Source: Acanthaster planci (lineage: Eukaryota > Echinodermata > Asteroidea > Valvatida > Acanthasteridae). Taken from it: a DNA stretch of 60,000 nucleotides. Within the stretch, counting starts at the first letter, position 1. Every line of letters begins with the position of its first letter. The stretch lies in contig NW_019091355.1 of assembly GCF_001949145.1 (NCBI RefSeq), forward strand, positions 3,162,814-3,222,813, given 5' to 3'. A program made the position numbers and the translations under genes. Shown here one piece after another: positions 36,602 to 49,232 of the stretch. The notes beneath the pieces were generated by a model. The model searched no databases and was not told the origin of the DNA. It worked only from the letters and a program-made list of their open reading frames with translations.

Positions 36602-39199
36602 CTATGTCTTCCTCCTGGTGATGTGATCGTAGATGACAACTTGAGTGTACTGTGGGCAGCTGAGGGGTGTCCGAGTGGAATTGTCCCCTGGAGTTGAAGC
36701 CTAGATAGGTTTGAAAGAAAAAAAAAATCAAAATTATCAAAATCACATCTCAATATTAGAAACAATTGTGGCACACCACTGCAAAACCATACTGAAAATT
36801 CATAAATTATCATCTGGGCAAGATGATACCAAAATAAACCGGGACCATCCACATTCGACAATTTTCAATAGCCGTACCAAAGCTGTCTTACATGCAAACT
36901 CTGTCCTTCAAGATGACTTTGAAGTCTGAAAACTAATAGTTGGGATAAGAGTAGTGTCCACTGTCAATGCTACCCACTTCGGGCCTGGTTTTGAAATGTT
37001 GGGTCATATTTTATTTTATCTCATTGTATCTTATTACACTTTATACTGACAAAATATTATGAATAAATTTAGGTGGAATGAAAAAATAAGCAGTACAACA
37101 TCTCACAGGTAGGTCCAACAGGCAGAAGGTATGCTCATTCTAATAAAGTATACTCGGCATTCAAATGCCTGTTTGCATGCCTTTCTCAGTGACATATGAA
37201 CTCACCTTAGGGTCGACAGTCAGTATCTTCCGATCTCTCTTGTTCTTGAAGAGTAAACCGGAGGCATTCTCGGCAATGACCTGGTAGTTTGGCGTGGGGT
37301 TGGAAGTAGAGGTTTGGGTTTCCCAATTGTAGAAGCTGTTGTAACACCAAAAAAAAGGGCATCGTTCAGACTTCAATTACACAAAAATTCAAAAGTTGTC
37401 CCAGAGAACTGCTTAACTACTTGGCTCAATTTTTCCAACAAAATGGACTGCTGACATGTGTTCTGAAATTCTTTCAATATCAAAAGACAAAGGACAGGAG
37501 CATACTGCCCAAAATCATGTGTCCGCTAGTTCTTTTCAGAACTTTAGCCACTCGCTAAAGAGATTTTATGTGGCACTACCACAAACCTTTATTAGGCTAC
37601 AATGTCTACCATGTAAAGCTTAATTAAATCATATCCAAACAGATTTTTTTTTTTTTACCTAAGGTCGGACGGTCTGGGCAGCAGCCTCTTGCGGCCGGAG
37701 AAGTAAGGCTCGAAGTCCTCCGTCTTGAGCCGGTGGGCGTAGTCGATGTAGCCGGAGATCTCCTGGCCCCGGGCGTTCTTGTCCCGGATGAAGATGATGG
37801 AGGTCATCTTGCCACTGCGGTTGGCCTCTTCCCGCTGAGCCAGTGCCTTCAGGAAGGGGTTGTTCAGCTCTTTCCCTGAACTTGCCAGTGCTCTGCAGAG
37901 GAAGAAGGGGTTTCGGACATGAAAACAGGGGGTCTTGATACTCTATGTACATTTGTCACCACATCCAACAAAACAAGTCACAATTTGCATGGGCAACTTT
38001 TGAGTTACTGGTAGACACCTTCAAAAGAATCTTGAACAACATCAATCGGCAGGAATCCTTAATGCTTTTTCACCAACAAAACTGCCCATTGTCACTATGA
38101 TGACAAATCTGAGTGATACATCAAAATGAGATTTCAGCTTGTCCCTTTTAAGTTTTCATTTAATGCAAACTTAAATAAAATTACTGAAACATGGCCTTAA
38201 GACTCATTTTGTGGGAGCAAGTCACATTTGCGAAATATTAACAAAACAAGGGCAGCAAAAAGGGACACTTAGCCTATGTGCAGTTTATCTTTAATGGGCA
38301 GAGTGCATCCATAAGAAGTATTTAATTGATACGGTCATTTTGACTGACATGAATATGCATTAGTCCTGTGAAATCAATGTTTCCAAAATTTAAATCATGT
38401 TCTGAATTTGCTCATCAAAGACATTTTTTAAATCAGTCACTCACTTTTGTTGGCTTCTCTTGGACAGTCTGCTGGCCTCTGCTGCCTGTTTTCTGGCCTC
38501 AAATTCCTCTCTCTTCAACACTTCACCACTGCCCCGGTAACCTAACTCAACAAGTTGTCTTGCAAGTTCCTCATCCTGTGAAATATCCAACAAGAAGCAA
38601 TTCGATAGTTTATCAAGCATGTTACTGTACTATCAGTCCTGTCACTGTTAGTAATTTGTTGATTACACTGTTACCCCACTGTTACTGTTTGATTAATGAA
38701 AGTTTGTTTTTTTAGACACCACTCTGATTAGCTTGGAATATTTTTCTGCAGCTGTGGTGTAGCTTTGAGCCTGCTACATTAGCCTAGTGCTAATGTAGCT
38801 TGTGCAAGAACACTCATACGTAGGGTGGTTACAAAATAAGAACCAAAAAAAAAAAAAAAAAGACTTGCATGCTTTCGGCTCAGCTTATTTCCACAAAGAA
38901 ATCAAGCACTGCACTGCAGTCAACTAAGAAGACCAAGACAGGAAGGCAGTAGTAGCCAGAGCACAGGGGACAGTCAACAAGGCCAGTGGCCAGCTGGCAG
39001 ATTCCAAAATCACTCGGACTCCCACAGTCCCGACAGGCTGTACACATTTCTATCCTCAAACTTCAAAAGAACTGAACAAAATCTAAATCACCTCGAGGTA
39101 CAACAGATCCAACGACGTAATTTGTGAGTCGAGAAATTCTTCATATGTGTTAAATTCAGTGACAATATTGTCACTGCCAGATGTGACTTCCTCTTCCAT
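36602..39199 (-). CDS. CFAP299: Cilia- and flagella-associated protein 299 (C4orf22 orthologue)
   Basis: Exons in coding order: 39092-39199, 38445-38575, 37659-37892, 37206-37335, 36602-36700; 702 nt, 233 aa, the same length as the human protein as I recall it. Phases agree throughout. Nearly every family block is present: [20 protein letters not shown] at the N-terminus, [88 protein letters not shown] and the C-terminal [14 protein letters not shown]. It is a soluble protein with no signal or membrane segment, conserved in ciliated lineages; its biochemical role is poorly known. I chose the ATG at 39199 because it puts DNIV at the family position; an upstream in-frame start would add an unrelated stretch. 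It is head-to-head with the coiled-coil gene on the + strand. Confidence 0.95.
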
Positions 39200-39584
39200 G
39201 ACGAAAACTGCGGTGGGACTTTGTGTAAGCCGGTACTTTTGCCAGCAAGGAATAACCAAATAAAGCGGTCCGCACACTGCACGCTAGACAACCACCACAA
39301 CATTGCAAAATAAACTTTGACCCCGATAGTCCTTAGCAACCGCGAGTCAACACATTGGTCTGTCTCCTGACCAGAGGGAACGCTATATTGTGTAGCATTT
39401 CGTTCAGCCATCAGACTCCAGTATCAAATGCATAGCAACGTGGATTTACCATAGCGCCCTCATCGATCAATTAAGCGGCATCAATTTGTACGGTACGCGG
39501 TACGGAGAGACAGCGTTGCCGAATTAAAAACTTTGTTGATGCGGGGTTTGGACTTGGAGAAATTTTCGAATTGTTACAAACGAC
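39200..39584. promoter_or_regulatory. Putative bidirectional promoter of CFAP299 and the coiled-coil gene
   Basis: The CFAP299 start codon (minus, 39199) and a likely 5' UTR exon of the coiled-coil gene (plus, donor gtaagt at 39585) are only 385 bp apart. Within that space lie three RFX/X-box-type half-sites: AGCAAC at 39335-39340 (within GTCCTTAGCAAC), AGCAAC at 39434-39439 and GTTGCC at 39515-39520, plus a GCGCCCTC CTCF-like core at 39454-39461. No full consensus X-box palindrome was found, so RFX control is inference. Confidence 0.5.
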
Positions 39585-39982
39585 GTAAGTAAACGTAAAG
39601 TATAAATGTGTTAGCCTGACGTTTTGTTTAGTATACCTACCGTTCTATTATGTTCATTCAATCGAGTTGATTTATAGGCTAGCTGACAGTCTAACTAAAC
39701 GTTAGACAGGAACTAAAGTCTGAACAACTCCGTTAGTCTTGTGCGAACCTATGATTGATTGATGAAGGCTACTGTACCGAGTACTGTCACTATAGCATGA
39801 CTAGTACTAGTACTAGGCCTACTGCTCAATAGCAAGTAGGCCGTTGCCGCCTTTTCATTTTTATTCACTTGTTAAGTTCCAGAGTCTTATTCCTTTACCT
39901 TGCATTTAATAGGCTTGCTTGTCTAGTTTAATAACTTTTGTAACTCACCCAATGTTAATCGATACAATTCACAAAGGTGATG

Positions 39983-40188
39983 TTTGAACTCGCACAAACG
40001 ACGTTCAAACTCACAAACAGGACGGTCAAACATGCACACACGGTTTGGAGTCAACACGACGTTCAAACATGCACTGACGGTTTCGAGTCAACTCAGACCC
40101 AAACCAACTCGGACCCATGCCATCTTGGACCCAATACCAACTCAGACTCGCGCCAACTCGGACCCGCTCCGAGTCAACATTCAGTTTG
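39983..40188 (+). repeat. Degenerate repeat, unit about CAACTCGGACCC
   Basis: Several imperfect copies of CAACTCGGACCC and ACGTTCAAAC in the first intron of the coiled-coil gene. The complement (GGTCCGAGTTGG) is repeated at 40835-40928 in the same intron, so the two tracts form a long imperfect inverted pair. Confidence 0.75.
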
Positions 40189-40834
40189 TGCGTGATTAAT
40201 TATCAGCGTGTTCTAAATGACACTTTTTGCCTCTGTTTTTTTCAACCTTTCATTATCTTATTCAACTTAAGAAAATCTTAAGTTTAAGATTTTATTTGTC
40301 CATATCCTACTTAAGTCAACGGATGCCGAATGTACTTGCCACCTTTTGTGAGTCAGTGCCATGCCACGTGTGTGGATTAAATCCCTGTGCATTGGTACAT
40401 GCAGCGCCGTGTATAGTTCGAATGATTGACAGATCCTATAGCTTTTTAGGAAACTTTCAGACATTAACCATACCAACAAATGTCAGAGGTAATTAGAGCA
40501 CTGTCTTCTGATGCCTGATAGGCAATGAAGTTTGATTTCCACTGAAATGTGAAAATGCTTTACTGAAATCAGACATTAGATTGATTATAAATGGTATGGT
40601 ACAGTATAAGAAACAGGAAGTGAATGATTACAGTTTGATGAAAGTTTTACATGTAAATGATTATCTAGTGTATTGCTGAAAAGAATTGAAGTTGGCAGAA
40701 ATCGTCTTGGTTGCAAACCGGAACATCTATAGAAGGAAGCATATTTTGGGATCCATGCCGAAAGCCTCGCTGCTGGGGCTGTCGGGCTTTGCGCATTTCA
40801 TTAATTATCACAAAGTTGCAGAAATAGTGTAAGG

Positions 40835-40928
40835 CTCGGTGGGTCTAAGTTGGTTGTTGGTCCGAATTGGTTTCAGGTCTGAGTTGGCATGGGTCAGAGT
40901 TGGTTTTGGTCCGAGTTGACCTGATCCC
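40835..40928 (-). repeat. Inverted partner of the CAACTCGGACCC repeat
   Basis: Imperfect GGTCYGAGTTGG units, complementary to the tract at 39983-40188 and about 650 bp away. In the unspliced transcript they could pair. Confidence 0.75.
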
Positions 40929-41191
40929 ACACACACCATGTTGGAACTTACGTTTTCCTGTCCGCCTTAGACCACCATATGAAATAACCATCTTTTCATG
41001 CTTGTCTGTGACTTAATTTGCATTTGTTTTTCTCTCCCTCAGCCCGTGACTGATGACTTGAATTCTTGGGATAGCTGCATAAATACATGATCTACCCATC
41101 CATCCACATTGCCAAAAATCTTCACTGAAGTTGCACTGAAGAGTGTTAGCTAAACCTGGCACGTGAAAACCCTTGTAAGTGCTAAACTGGC

Positions 41192-44100
41192 ATGAGAACT
41201 ATGTCGAGCGGCAAGCTAGCCATGCCCTTTGACGCTGGTCAGAAAGTGAAGTCACGCTACGAGACCCTGGCCTCCTTTAACAGCGATGAAGGGGAGGAGG
41301 CCAAGGAATACGCCGCCTTCCTCAGGTAAATGTCCTAGAAATCTCGACCACTTGTTGTTTGCAAATGTGTAGACCCACAAATATTGTTGGACCGTTTCCT
41401 TAGACCTGTGTAAACAGTTTCTGGCGATTTCTTATGGTAGTAATGGGTTTAGGCGTCACCTGCTCTTGCACCACTTGTTAGTTTTGTACATGATTGGCAA
41501 GTCTGACTAGTCTTTGGAAACCACGGCCAGTCATCCTAGGAAATACTGCCCAGTGGCTTTGCCATAGAGTGTAGAAAAGACAATGGACGATACAGCAAGC
41601 AATTTCACACTATTTTTGTACGAGTGACTCTCAAGAATTATTCTTTGTTGTGTCCCACTAAGTTATCAATCGTGGTTGTCATATCTTGTTATTTTAAAAA
41701 GTCCAGATTTTAGGCAAAAATAATAAACACACCTTGAGTTGTATTGTCATAAGATGTTACTGCCCACAAATGGTTAATACGTGTATGAACAAATTAAACG
41801 TTATGGCAACAGGACTTGGATCCCAGACATGAGGACGAGCATTACGGTGCTTTATTCCAGAACTGCTCTCACGATGGCTAAGATGGCCACTTGTCTATTG
41901 TATCAGCACGCAAGCAGCCAACAGCCAGCCTTCTTCGGTATGATTGTTTTTTTGCAATGATTTCGTTTAAATTTCCCCAACTCTGACGGATTTTCTCGGC
42001 AGGGAGCAGGAGAGGAAGTGCGGCCCTGAGGGCTTCTTGGACTCCAAGAAGTACACCCACTCCTTCCAGGTCCGTGGGAAGGTCTTGGAGACCAAGAGCA
42101 ACAAGCCCAAGAAGCCTGACGACGAAGAGCAGCCCAAGCCAACTCAGGTAACCGCATGCGGCAAGAGCATCTCTGGTTTTCAAGCCACGAGGCCGGTTTT
42201 GCAACATTTAAGATCCATTTTCATCTCGAGATTTTACTTGCTCCTGTGTGCCAAGATGTACTCTGTATCGGGGAGATGTCAATTTTAATAACACCTCTTG
42301 CCTTGACACCGGTTTGCATTTGCAAACACCGCGTGCTCGGTGCTTGTCCAAGAGCTGAAAAATTCACAAGCTTACTCAGGTGGGACTCGAACCCGTGACC
42401 TCCCGCTTACTAGTGCAGACGTCTTGATAACCACTCGACCACTGAGCTTGCTCCTGTACTTGTATCAGAGTTCTGAAGATGAAATTCTGTGATTTGGTTT
42501 ATCACTTGTAACCTGGAAGACAAGACGATAATGAGTGTAATGCTATGGAGTACGTGTATCTAGTGGGATCTTGCAATTAACGTATGTGCCCCAGTGAAAA
42601 ATTGGGTATGTTGCATTTTTTTGCATACTGTTGTCAAACAAATCCAAAATTATTGTAAGCATAAATATCAGCTTTTATGCCTCCAAATGATGATGTTTTT
42701 CTTATGACCTGTGTTTTTCGGATAGGTGGGATTGTTAGGAGTTAGCACCAGCACTGGCAGGAAACCAGGTCAGGAGAGATCAAAAATGGACACAGTGGTG
42801 GATCTGCTAAACAGAGTAGAAAAGGACAAAGAGGACTACGAAAAACGCATGAAAATCATTGAGGTAAGGACGGGCTGTATTTTACAGGGGAACCACTGAA
42901 TTTCTTTGGGTGGTTGTTTTCAAACCAACACCTGTCGCCCATTTCTCAGTGTTGTCCCAATCAAGTTTGGTTTGAAGAAAATTCTTCTAATGCTACTGTA
43001 GAGTGATGCTGTTGTCACCATATTACAACAGTTTATGACGCTGTTGCAGAAGTGAAGAACTCAAAGAAACTATAAAACTCCTCGTTATTGGTTAGGCTCA
43101 AGCTTGATCAGCATCGCAGTCCCCTGCAAAGTTGAAAAACACTACCTCTTGCACGGTAGTCTTAAATATAAGATTAAACTTTTTTTATCCGGGGAGAGGG
43201 GGGATAATATGCACTCCTTTCAATCTTCTCTGGACTTCTACCGACCCAGGACCACATGTGGCAACACAAGCAAGAGGAGAGGGAGCTGAAGAGATCTGAG
43301 GGGGACATCATCAAGAGCCAGCACATGCTCCGCAGGACCATGAAGGATTTTGAGCTCGGTAAGGGCCCGTTTCACCATCTCAGCTTTCCCGGGCTTGTTT
43401 TGCAAGCCCACTGTGTACCTGAGAACAAAATATGTCCGCACGAAGGAGCTTTTGCACACCTTGTGTGGACTAAGCCGGGTCCACACAAGGCTTTTACCTC
43501 TCTGAGGAACAGGTTTAGGGGCATTTTAGGGGTCAGAGTTATCTTGTGAAAAATTACGAGGAGTGGTCGTGGAAACTATCAACAAACATCTGACTTAAAA
43601 GAGAATTTAATGTTTCAAACATAGATATTTTCTTTACTCAAAAGCAAAGAAATGTCCACACGAGGTGCGTAACGTAAGCATATCATGCTTTCAAATCACA
43701 GAAATTTTCACCAAGCAGTTGTCTGTAAACAAATATTTCACTGTAATACGAAAGGGCAAACCATTTGTTCACGGATCACGGAAAAACTTGGTGATTTCAG
43801 ACAGAAAAAAAAACAAATTCTGTGAATATTTCTCGTCTTTTGTTTACCTGATTGCAGCCATAAATCGTAAGAAGCAAGCAGAAGCCAAGAAGATACTGGA
43901 GAACAAACAGAAAGAGTTCCTCATCACAAACGACCACATCCACAAGAAGGAGAATGTACGTCTCAGTCTTTCTTTTTTGTCAATCTGAAGGAACAACAGA
44001 TTAGAATCGAATTGTGCACTTAGCCCTTACCCCCTAGGGTGTAAGTAAAATCATATTGAAATTGGAGGATTTGGGGCTGTTAGGGCTTTTATGCCCTTGT

Positions 44101-47100
44101 AAGGTACATTTATTTTACCTTTGAGCTTCTAAAGAAATGTTAACAAACCGATTGCTTTGAGTTTTGACCTCTTTTCATTTTTTTTTGTGGTTTTTCATCC
44201 ACAGCTTACCAAGGACAGAATTGAGAAGGCCATAAACAAAGATCAACAGATCAAGGATGAAGACCGAAAATCATTTCTTACAATGTAAGACAATCAACAA
44301 GGTCCTCATGTATGCTGTGTCGTCTCAGAGACAAGCTCAACATGCTTAGTATTCCTCAAGTGTGTAGAACTTTTTAACTTGGATAGATCTGGCTAATCCT
44401 GTAATTATATTTTCATTAACCACTTGCAAAGTGTATTAGCTTGGCTCAAATGACAAGATGCAACACAGACCAAATTAATGAAATGTGTTGTTGTGAGCTT
44501 TGTTCTGTTCCGTTGTTTCCAAACAAAAGTGGAGACCTGGAGAGGAAGTACCGAGCCAAGATTGCCGAGATCGAGCTGCGGCGGGCCGAGGTGCAGAAGC
44601 TGAGCGAGGAGTTCACCGACCGCATGAAGACCAAGGAGGAGGAGACCTTTGCCCTGAACAAGGAACTGGCGGAGATTGCCCTGACCATCAACATGGAGGC
44701 CCAGAAGCAGCGCAAGACGGCCGTCGACACCAGCAAGTCAGTTGGAAGGGGCCCGGTGCACGTCCCAATGGCTTGGCTGCGGCTCGAATTAACACTTGCG
44801 TCTGTGGAAACGGCTCACCGGCCACTGTGGCCATCCTCCATAGACTTGTGTGTTATTTCTCAGCCGCTGCCAAGAAATTTGGGCAAGACCTTTCGTTGCC
44901 TGTGCCTTTGTCATTCCCGTGTCATGGATTCACCTAATTTATCACTGTCCCCCCCACAACTTTAGATTTTTTTGGTGCAATAAGGAGCTGTGTTTTGTCA
45001 GAGGAAATGGAACTGTACACGATTGACCCAAAGATGGAATGAGATTCATTTTAATTTGGACGTTACCATACCATGAGGGACTAAGTCTCTTCTAAGCAGT
45101 TCCGAAACAACTTATTAAATGGCTAAGCACGAATTGATAAAAGGGTTTGATTGGGCACTTAAGATGTATATTACATAAGGATTTCATAAGAGACTAAATC
45201 TCTTATACCTCCATACCAGGAGGTACAATGGTCCTATATCAAAGTGTGACGTCATTTTAAACCAGGAAGTGTCGTGCAAATGAATGGAGCATGTGCGCTT
45301 GTGGGTCCATGCACTGGTTCTCGCGCTAATGCCTTTTACCCACATAATATGCGCGTGACATATTCACCTCGGTATTCTATAAGAGACTAGGTCTCTTACA
45401 GGAGTTCAGGGACAGAGACATGGAGATGAAGCCACGATTCAGCAACTCCTTCCTTCCCCCAACAGAGCAGACAGTCCAATGATGTTCAAGACCTGGCTCA
45501 GTTTAGTTGACAGTTTGAAACTGACCTTTAAATGGATGAAATGATCGTTAGCTTCTCCATTTATATACTTAAGCCCGTTAATAAGGAGATAAATTGAAAT
45601 TAAGCATGTAACTTTGAGGTGTACCTCCAGGTTTTAGCAGATTTTTAGGATATTCAGGGTGGAACCTCACGTTACTGCCTGTTAATTGCATTCTCCCTGA
45701 GCCCGTCGGTCGATACAAATATCATTCCTGCAGGGAGGAAGCAGTTGACAGTTTAAAGTATTCCCTTTGGTTATGAAACAAGACTTATTCAAGAGTCAAA
45801 GACTGAGGTCAGCTTTTTTTTCCTTTCACCGTGGTTGGGGTACTCGATGATGTTGCCCGTTTTGATTTTCGTCTTCAAACTTGTTTGTCCATTTTCAGAG
45901 ACAGTAAGACGGAATCCAAGGAAAAGATCAAGACAGACAATGAGATGGAGACACACTTTGACACCAAGCTGAGGTAAGTAACAGGCTCAGCCTATCTTTT
46001 GTCAGATTCCATTATTTATTGATTTTGAAAACAGCAACTTGCAGTATTTGTTTAGTTAATTGTGGTTACTTCAGAATTTAACTGAAATGAAAGAGATTCA
46101 GGACTGGGGAGAGGAATTGTCATGACATCCTATTCTATTTCTCTTCATGCCGTTTCTAGGAGGAACGTGAGTAAGGCTGGTCAGTTTGAGAACAACAAGA
46201 GACGGTTGAGTCTGGACTTGGCACAGTTCAGCGTCAACATGCTGGAAAAGAACAGAGATGGTAAAGACCAACTTAACCCACTCTTCAGTCCACGGCAGAG
46301 GCAGAGACAAGGACCCTTGTTTTTGGCCAGCAATGTCTGATGTCTCGATTCAAGTTTTTACAGGAGTGTTTCCGGAAACATTTTGTACATGAGAGTGAAG
46401 CCAAGTGATTTGAATTCAAAGCCCAAGACTGGACTGGTACCCGTCCAACTTTTTGTAAAGGTTGACCATTCATTAGTCTGGTGGCATGACTGTGCAGCGA
46501 ATGTAAGGAAGCAGAGATGAGGCACGAGACGTCTCTTTGATACAGTTGATTGACTTAAGGGGTATTGACCTTATGTCAGGCACCAGTCTTTATTCTGGTG
46601 TTACACGCCTCCACTGTCTCAAATTTTGAAACTCTTCAAATCCCAAATGTTGGGCCTAGGGTATTACCCCTGTCTACTTGTATAACTGAACATTGTTTAC
46701 TTGTTTATTTGTCTGTTACCATCAGGTGGACGGCAGTTGCTAGACACCAGAAACCGTCTGCAAGAGAACAGCACCACACAGAGGAAGCTACAGGAGGCCG
46801 CCCTTACCGCCAAGCTGGATCACACCAACAAGAAGATTGAACAGAAGCTACGGGTATTTGGAAGCATTGCAGATGATATTCCACCTCATGCATATTCATG
46901 AATCACTGAATAGTAATCTCAGTGGTAGCCCAATAAGGGAAGTTTAAAAGCTACCCTCTCTTGTGCAGTTCCATTTGAACTAACTCCAAGCTCAGCCTCA
47001 CTTATGAGGTTTGAAAAAAAAGTATTCAAAGTATTACTAGTCTGGTCTCCAGAGGGCAGGCCTTCTTAATGTTGTATTTGAGCAATCAGTTATCGTAATT

Positions 47101-49232
47101 ATTTGCTTCAATCAGCCTGCAAAATGACATGGATAGGTGCTCTTGCCCGAGATGCAAAACTTTCCAAAGAGGCTCAAAAACCTTGAAAACTTGGCCAATC
47201 ATTTATGAAATTTATATGAAAGGAGGTATGAGATTGAAATTTTTTTCCTATTTCTGAGTGTCTTTCTTCTAATTCCTATGTGACAAGTTTGCACCCTGCC
47301 CCAGTAATACTTGAAAAACTTTCTTAAATCAATTCTTGTAGTGGGCTTTGTGTATGATATTATTGCTGAATTTCAACAGAAAGTAGTTTGAACATAAAAA
47401 GCCTGCTTCAAGAATTGGCACGGCATGTTACGCATCGTCTCTTCACAGAGCCACGATCTTAAGAAGCAGCGTCGACTGCAGCACATCACCGCCCTCAAGA
47501 AGAAAGAACACGAGAAGGAGTTGAAGGACTGGGAGGAGAGGTTTAGCAAGAAGCAGTACGATGCCACGAGGAGAGAATACGAAGACACCCTCAAGCACGC
47601 CGTGGTAAGACAGACAGGCAGAAAAATGGTGGCATGGACGTGGCTCTGTTTATAATTTACACACTAACGCATTTGATGCACCTCTGAACACATCCTGTTT
47701 ATCGTCTCTCTCTCTTTCACTCTTGTAGAGGACAGTCACCAAGCAGGAGGAGATCGAGCACGACCTGTCCACCCGGGTGCGCACCAGCGAGTACGCCCGC
47801 AAGCAGCGGGAGCAGCAGTGCAAACGCATGCAGCAGCAGCTGGCCGAGCTGCGGCGCAAGAACGACCAGCGCCTCAAGCAGCAGATGATCGAGTGCTACC
47901 AGAAGGAGAAGGAACTAGAGCAGAAACTGCTGCGGGAGCAGTCGGAGCTCTACAAGGTGGGGGGATGGGTCTCTCAGAGGGGGGGGTGCCGACACCACTG
48001 GGCTGAGCCACATATAGAAAAGAGTAGTGATCAAAGGTCTTGTAGGATGTGGTGTGTTGTGCGAATTTCGTTTCCAAACTGGTGGGTGATTTTACTGGGG
48101 GCTACTGTAATGGATCAGAGAATGTTTCTATATCTAGGTGGCATTACAGAGACCAGTTGACTATAAACCATTGGCTGCTTTGTGTGGATTTTTGGAACCA
48201 AAATGGATATGTGGTTGTGAGGACTTGTAATTGACTTGTGAGGACTTAGTTCAGGTTTGTGGGGACTTTCTGATGTGAAGACCTATAATGGGCTTAATGA
48301 GGACGTGATGGGCTTAAGATAGGTTTGTGAGGACTTGCTGGTTTGTCAGGACTTGTGATGGACTAGTGAGGACTTTTGATGGGCTTATGAAGACTTTTTA
48401 GGACTTTTGGTAGTCTAGACTGCAGCCTTAACCCTCCAGCGAAAAATTCTCACTGGACGAGATGCATCGTCACGAATATTTGATCTCTTTCTAATCATCA
48501 AAAAGCAATAACAGGTTAATCAGATTTTATGTTGCTTTTGGTTCCATTGCAGAGCCATGTGAATCGCGAGGAAGGGTACGTCTCCCTACAGCAACATCGC
48601 ATGATGATGAAAGAAGACAGGATCATACTGAATGAAACGGCGAAGGTGAGCCTTAAACCCTCGATGCCCTGCTCAGCTCGTACATCCACTGCTCAGCCGC
48701 TCTGTGATATGGTCAGGCCAGTTGTCAGTCCATGGCATGTGCAGTGCCAGTGACCATGGGGGAGTACGATGACGGATATTTACACGACCACAGACCTTGC
48801 TCATACCCCGCAAGAAATTGAGATTGTGGGTTTGAATGAATTCCAACGCATTTCACCCAACCGGGAATTCTAGCGCTGATTGCCAGAAACCTTTACCCAT
48901 GATAAAGTACTCATGTTTCGGACAAATTTCACATTCAGCTTTTCGGGTTGGACTCTAAATAATGGACCAGCATTTTTTTACTGATCAAGAGTTCCACAGT
49001 GTTCATGGTATTTAAGCCTGTGCTTAAGTGCATGGATCCCATGGCAATGTATTATGTCTTACATTCAAGCACAGTGTGTGCAAACTTTGCAGAATTTTTT
49101 AACTACCTCACCAACAAGACCTCCCCACTTTATTTTGTTGTATCCACATCTTTTAAATTTCGATCACTGCAGGAACACGAACGACTCGTGAGGATAGGCG
49201 AGAAGACGGATCTGCTCAACAGCTATCCTTGA
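41192..49232 (+). CDS. Unidentified coiled-coil protein, candidate ciliary component
   Basis: Coding exons: 41192-41325, 42003-42147, 42726-42863, 43250-43358, 43858-43955, 44205-44284, 44530-44736, 45899-45973, 46160-46260, 46726-46853, 47449-47604, 47729-47956, 48553-48645, 49173-49232; 1752 nt, 583 aa, all phases consistent. A likely non-coding first exon ends at 39584 and the ATG-bearing exon starts at 41043. A second in-frame ATG (41201) is an equally good start. From about residue 115 the protein is almost entirely K/E/Q/R-rich helix, for example EEREL, RKQREQQCKRMQQQ and KEKELEQKLLREQ, with no signal peptide or membrane span. The first 115 residues are less helical (FDAGQKVKSRYETLASF) and may be the most family-specific part. 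I do not recognise the family; trichohyalin/CFAP-type coiled-coil proteins look broadly alike. The head-to-head arrangement with CFAP299 suggests, but does not prove, a ciliary role. Confidence 0.85.
42375..42450 (-). repeat. tRNA-derived SINE with intact A and B boxes
   Basis: On the minus strand, GCTCAGTGGTCGAGTGG (42447-42431) resembles the A box of Ser/Leu tRNAs and GGTTCGAGTCC (42393-42383) is a perfect B box at tRNA-like distance. The acceptor and anticodon stems are poor, so a SINE or tRNA pseudogene is more likely than a working tRNA. It lies antisense in intron 2 of the coiled-coil gene. Confidence 0.6.
45186..45398. mobile_element. TGACGTCA-bearing MITE between two AAGAGACTNNNTCTCTT palindromes
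   Basis: About 45236-45378 matches the elements at 51568-51880 (AAGTGTGACGTCA, then CGAATGGAG-like, GCTAATGCCTTTTAC and GCGTGACRTATTCAC). It is bracketed by near-palindromes ATAAGAGACTAAATCTCTTA at 45186 and ATAAGAGACTAGGTCTCTTA at 45379; a third, shorter one lies at 45077-45092. It is in an intron of the coiled-coil gene. Confidence 0.7.
48211..48410 (+). repeat. Degenerate minisatellite, unit about GTGAGGACTTGTGATGGGCTTA
   Basis: About ten imperfect copies of GAGGACTTG with ATGGGCTTA or ATGGACT between them, in intron 12 of the coiled-coil gene. No open frame; probably length-polymorphic. Confidence 0.85.

Noticed and set aside
37659-37952. 97-residue minus-strand frame with basic, proline-rich sequence
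   Set aside because: Out-of-frame shadow of CFAP299 exon 3; the correct frame gives the conserved [18 protein letters not shown] block.
42375-42450. A functional tRNA gene
   Set aside because: A and B boxes are good, but acceptor and anticodon stems do not pair properly; a SINE or pseudogene fits better.
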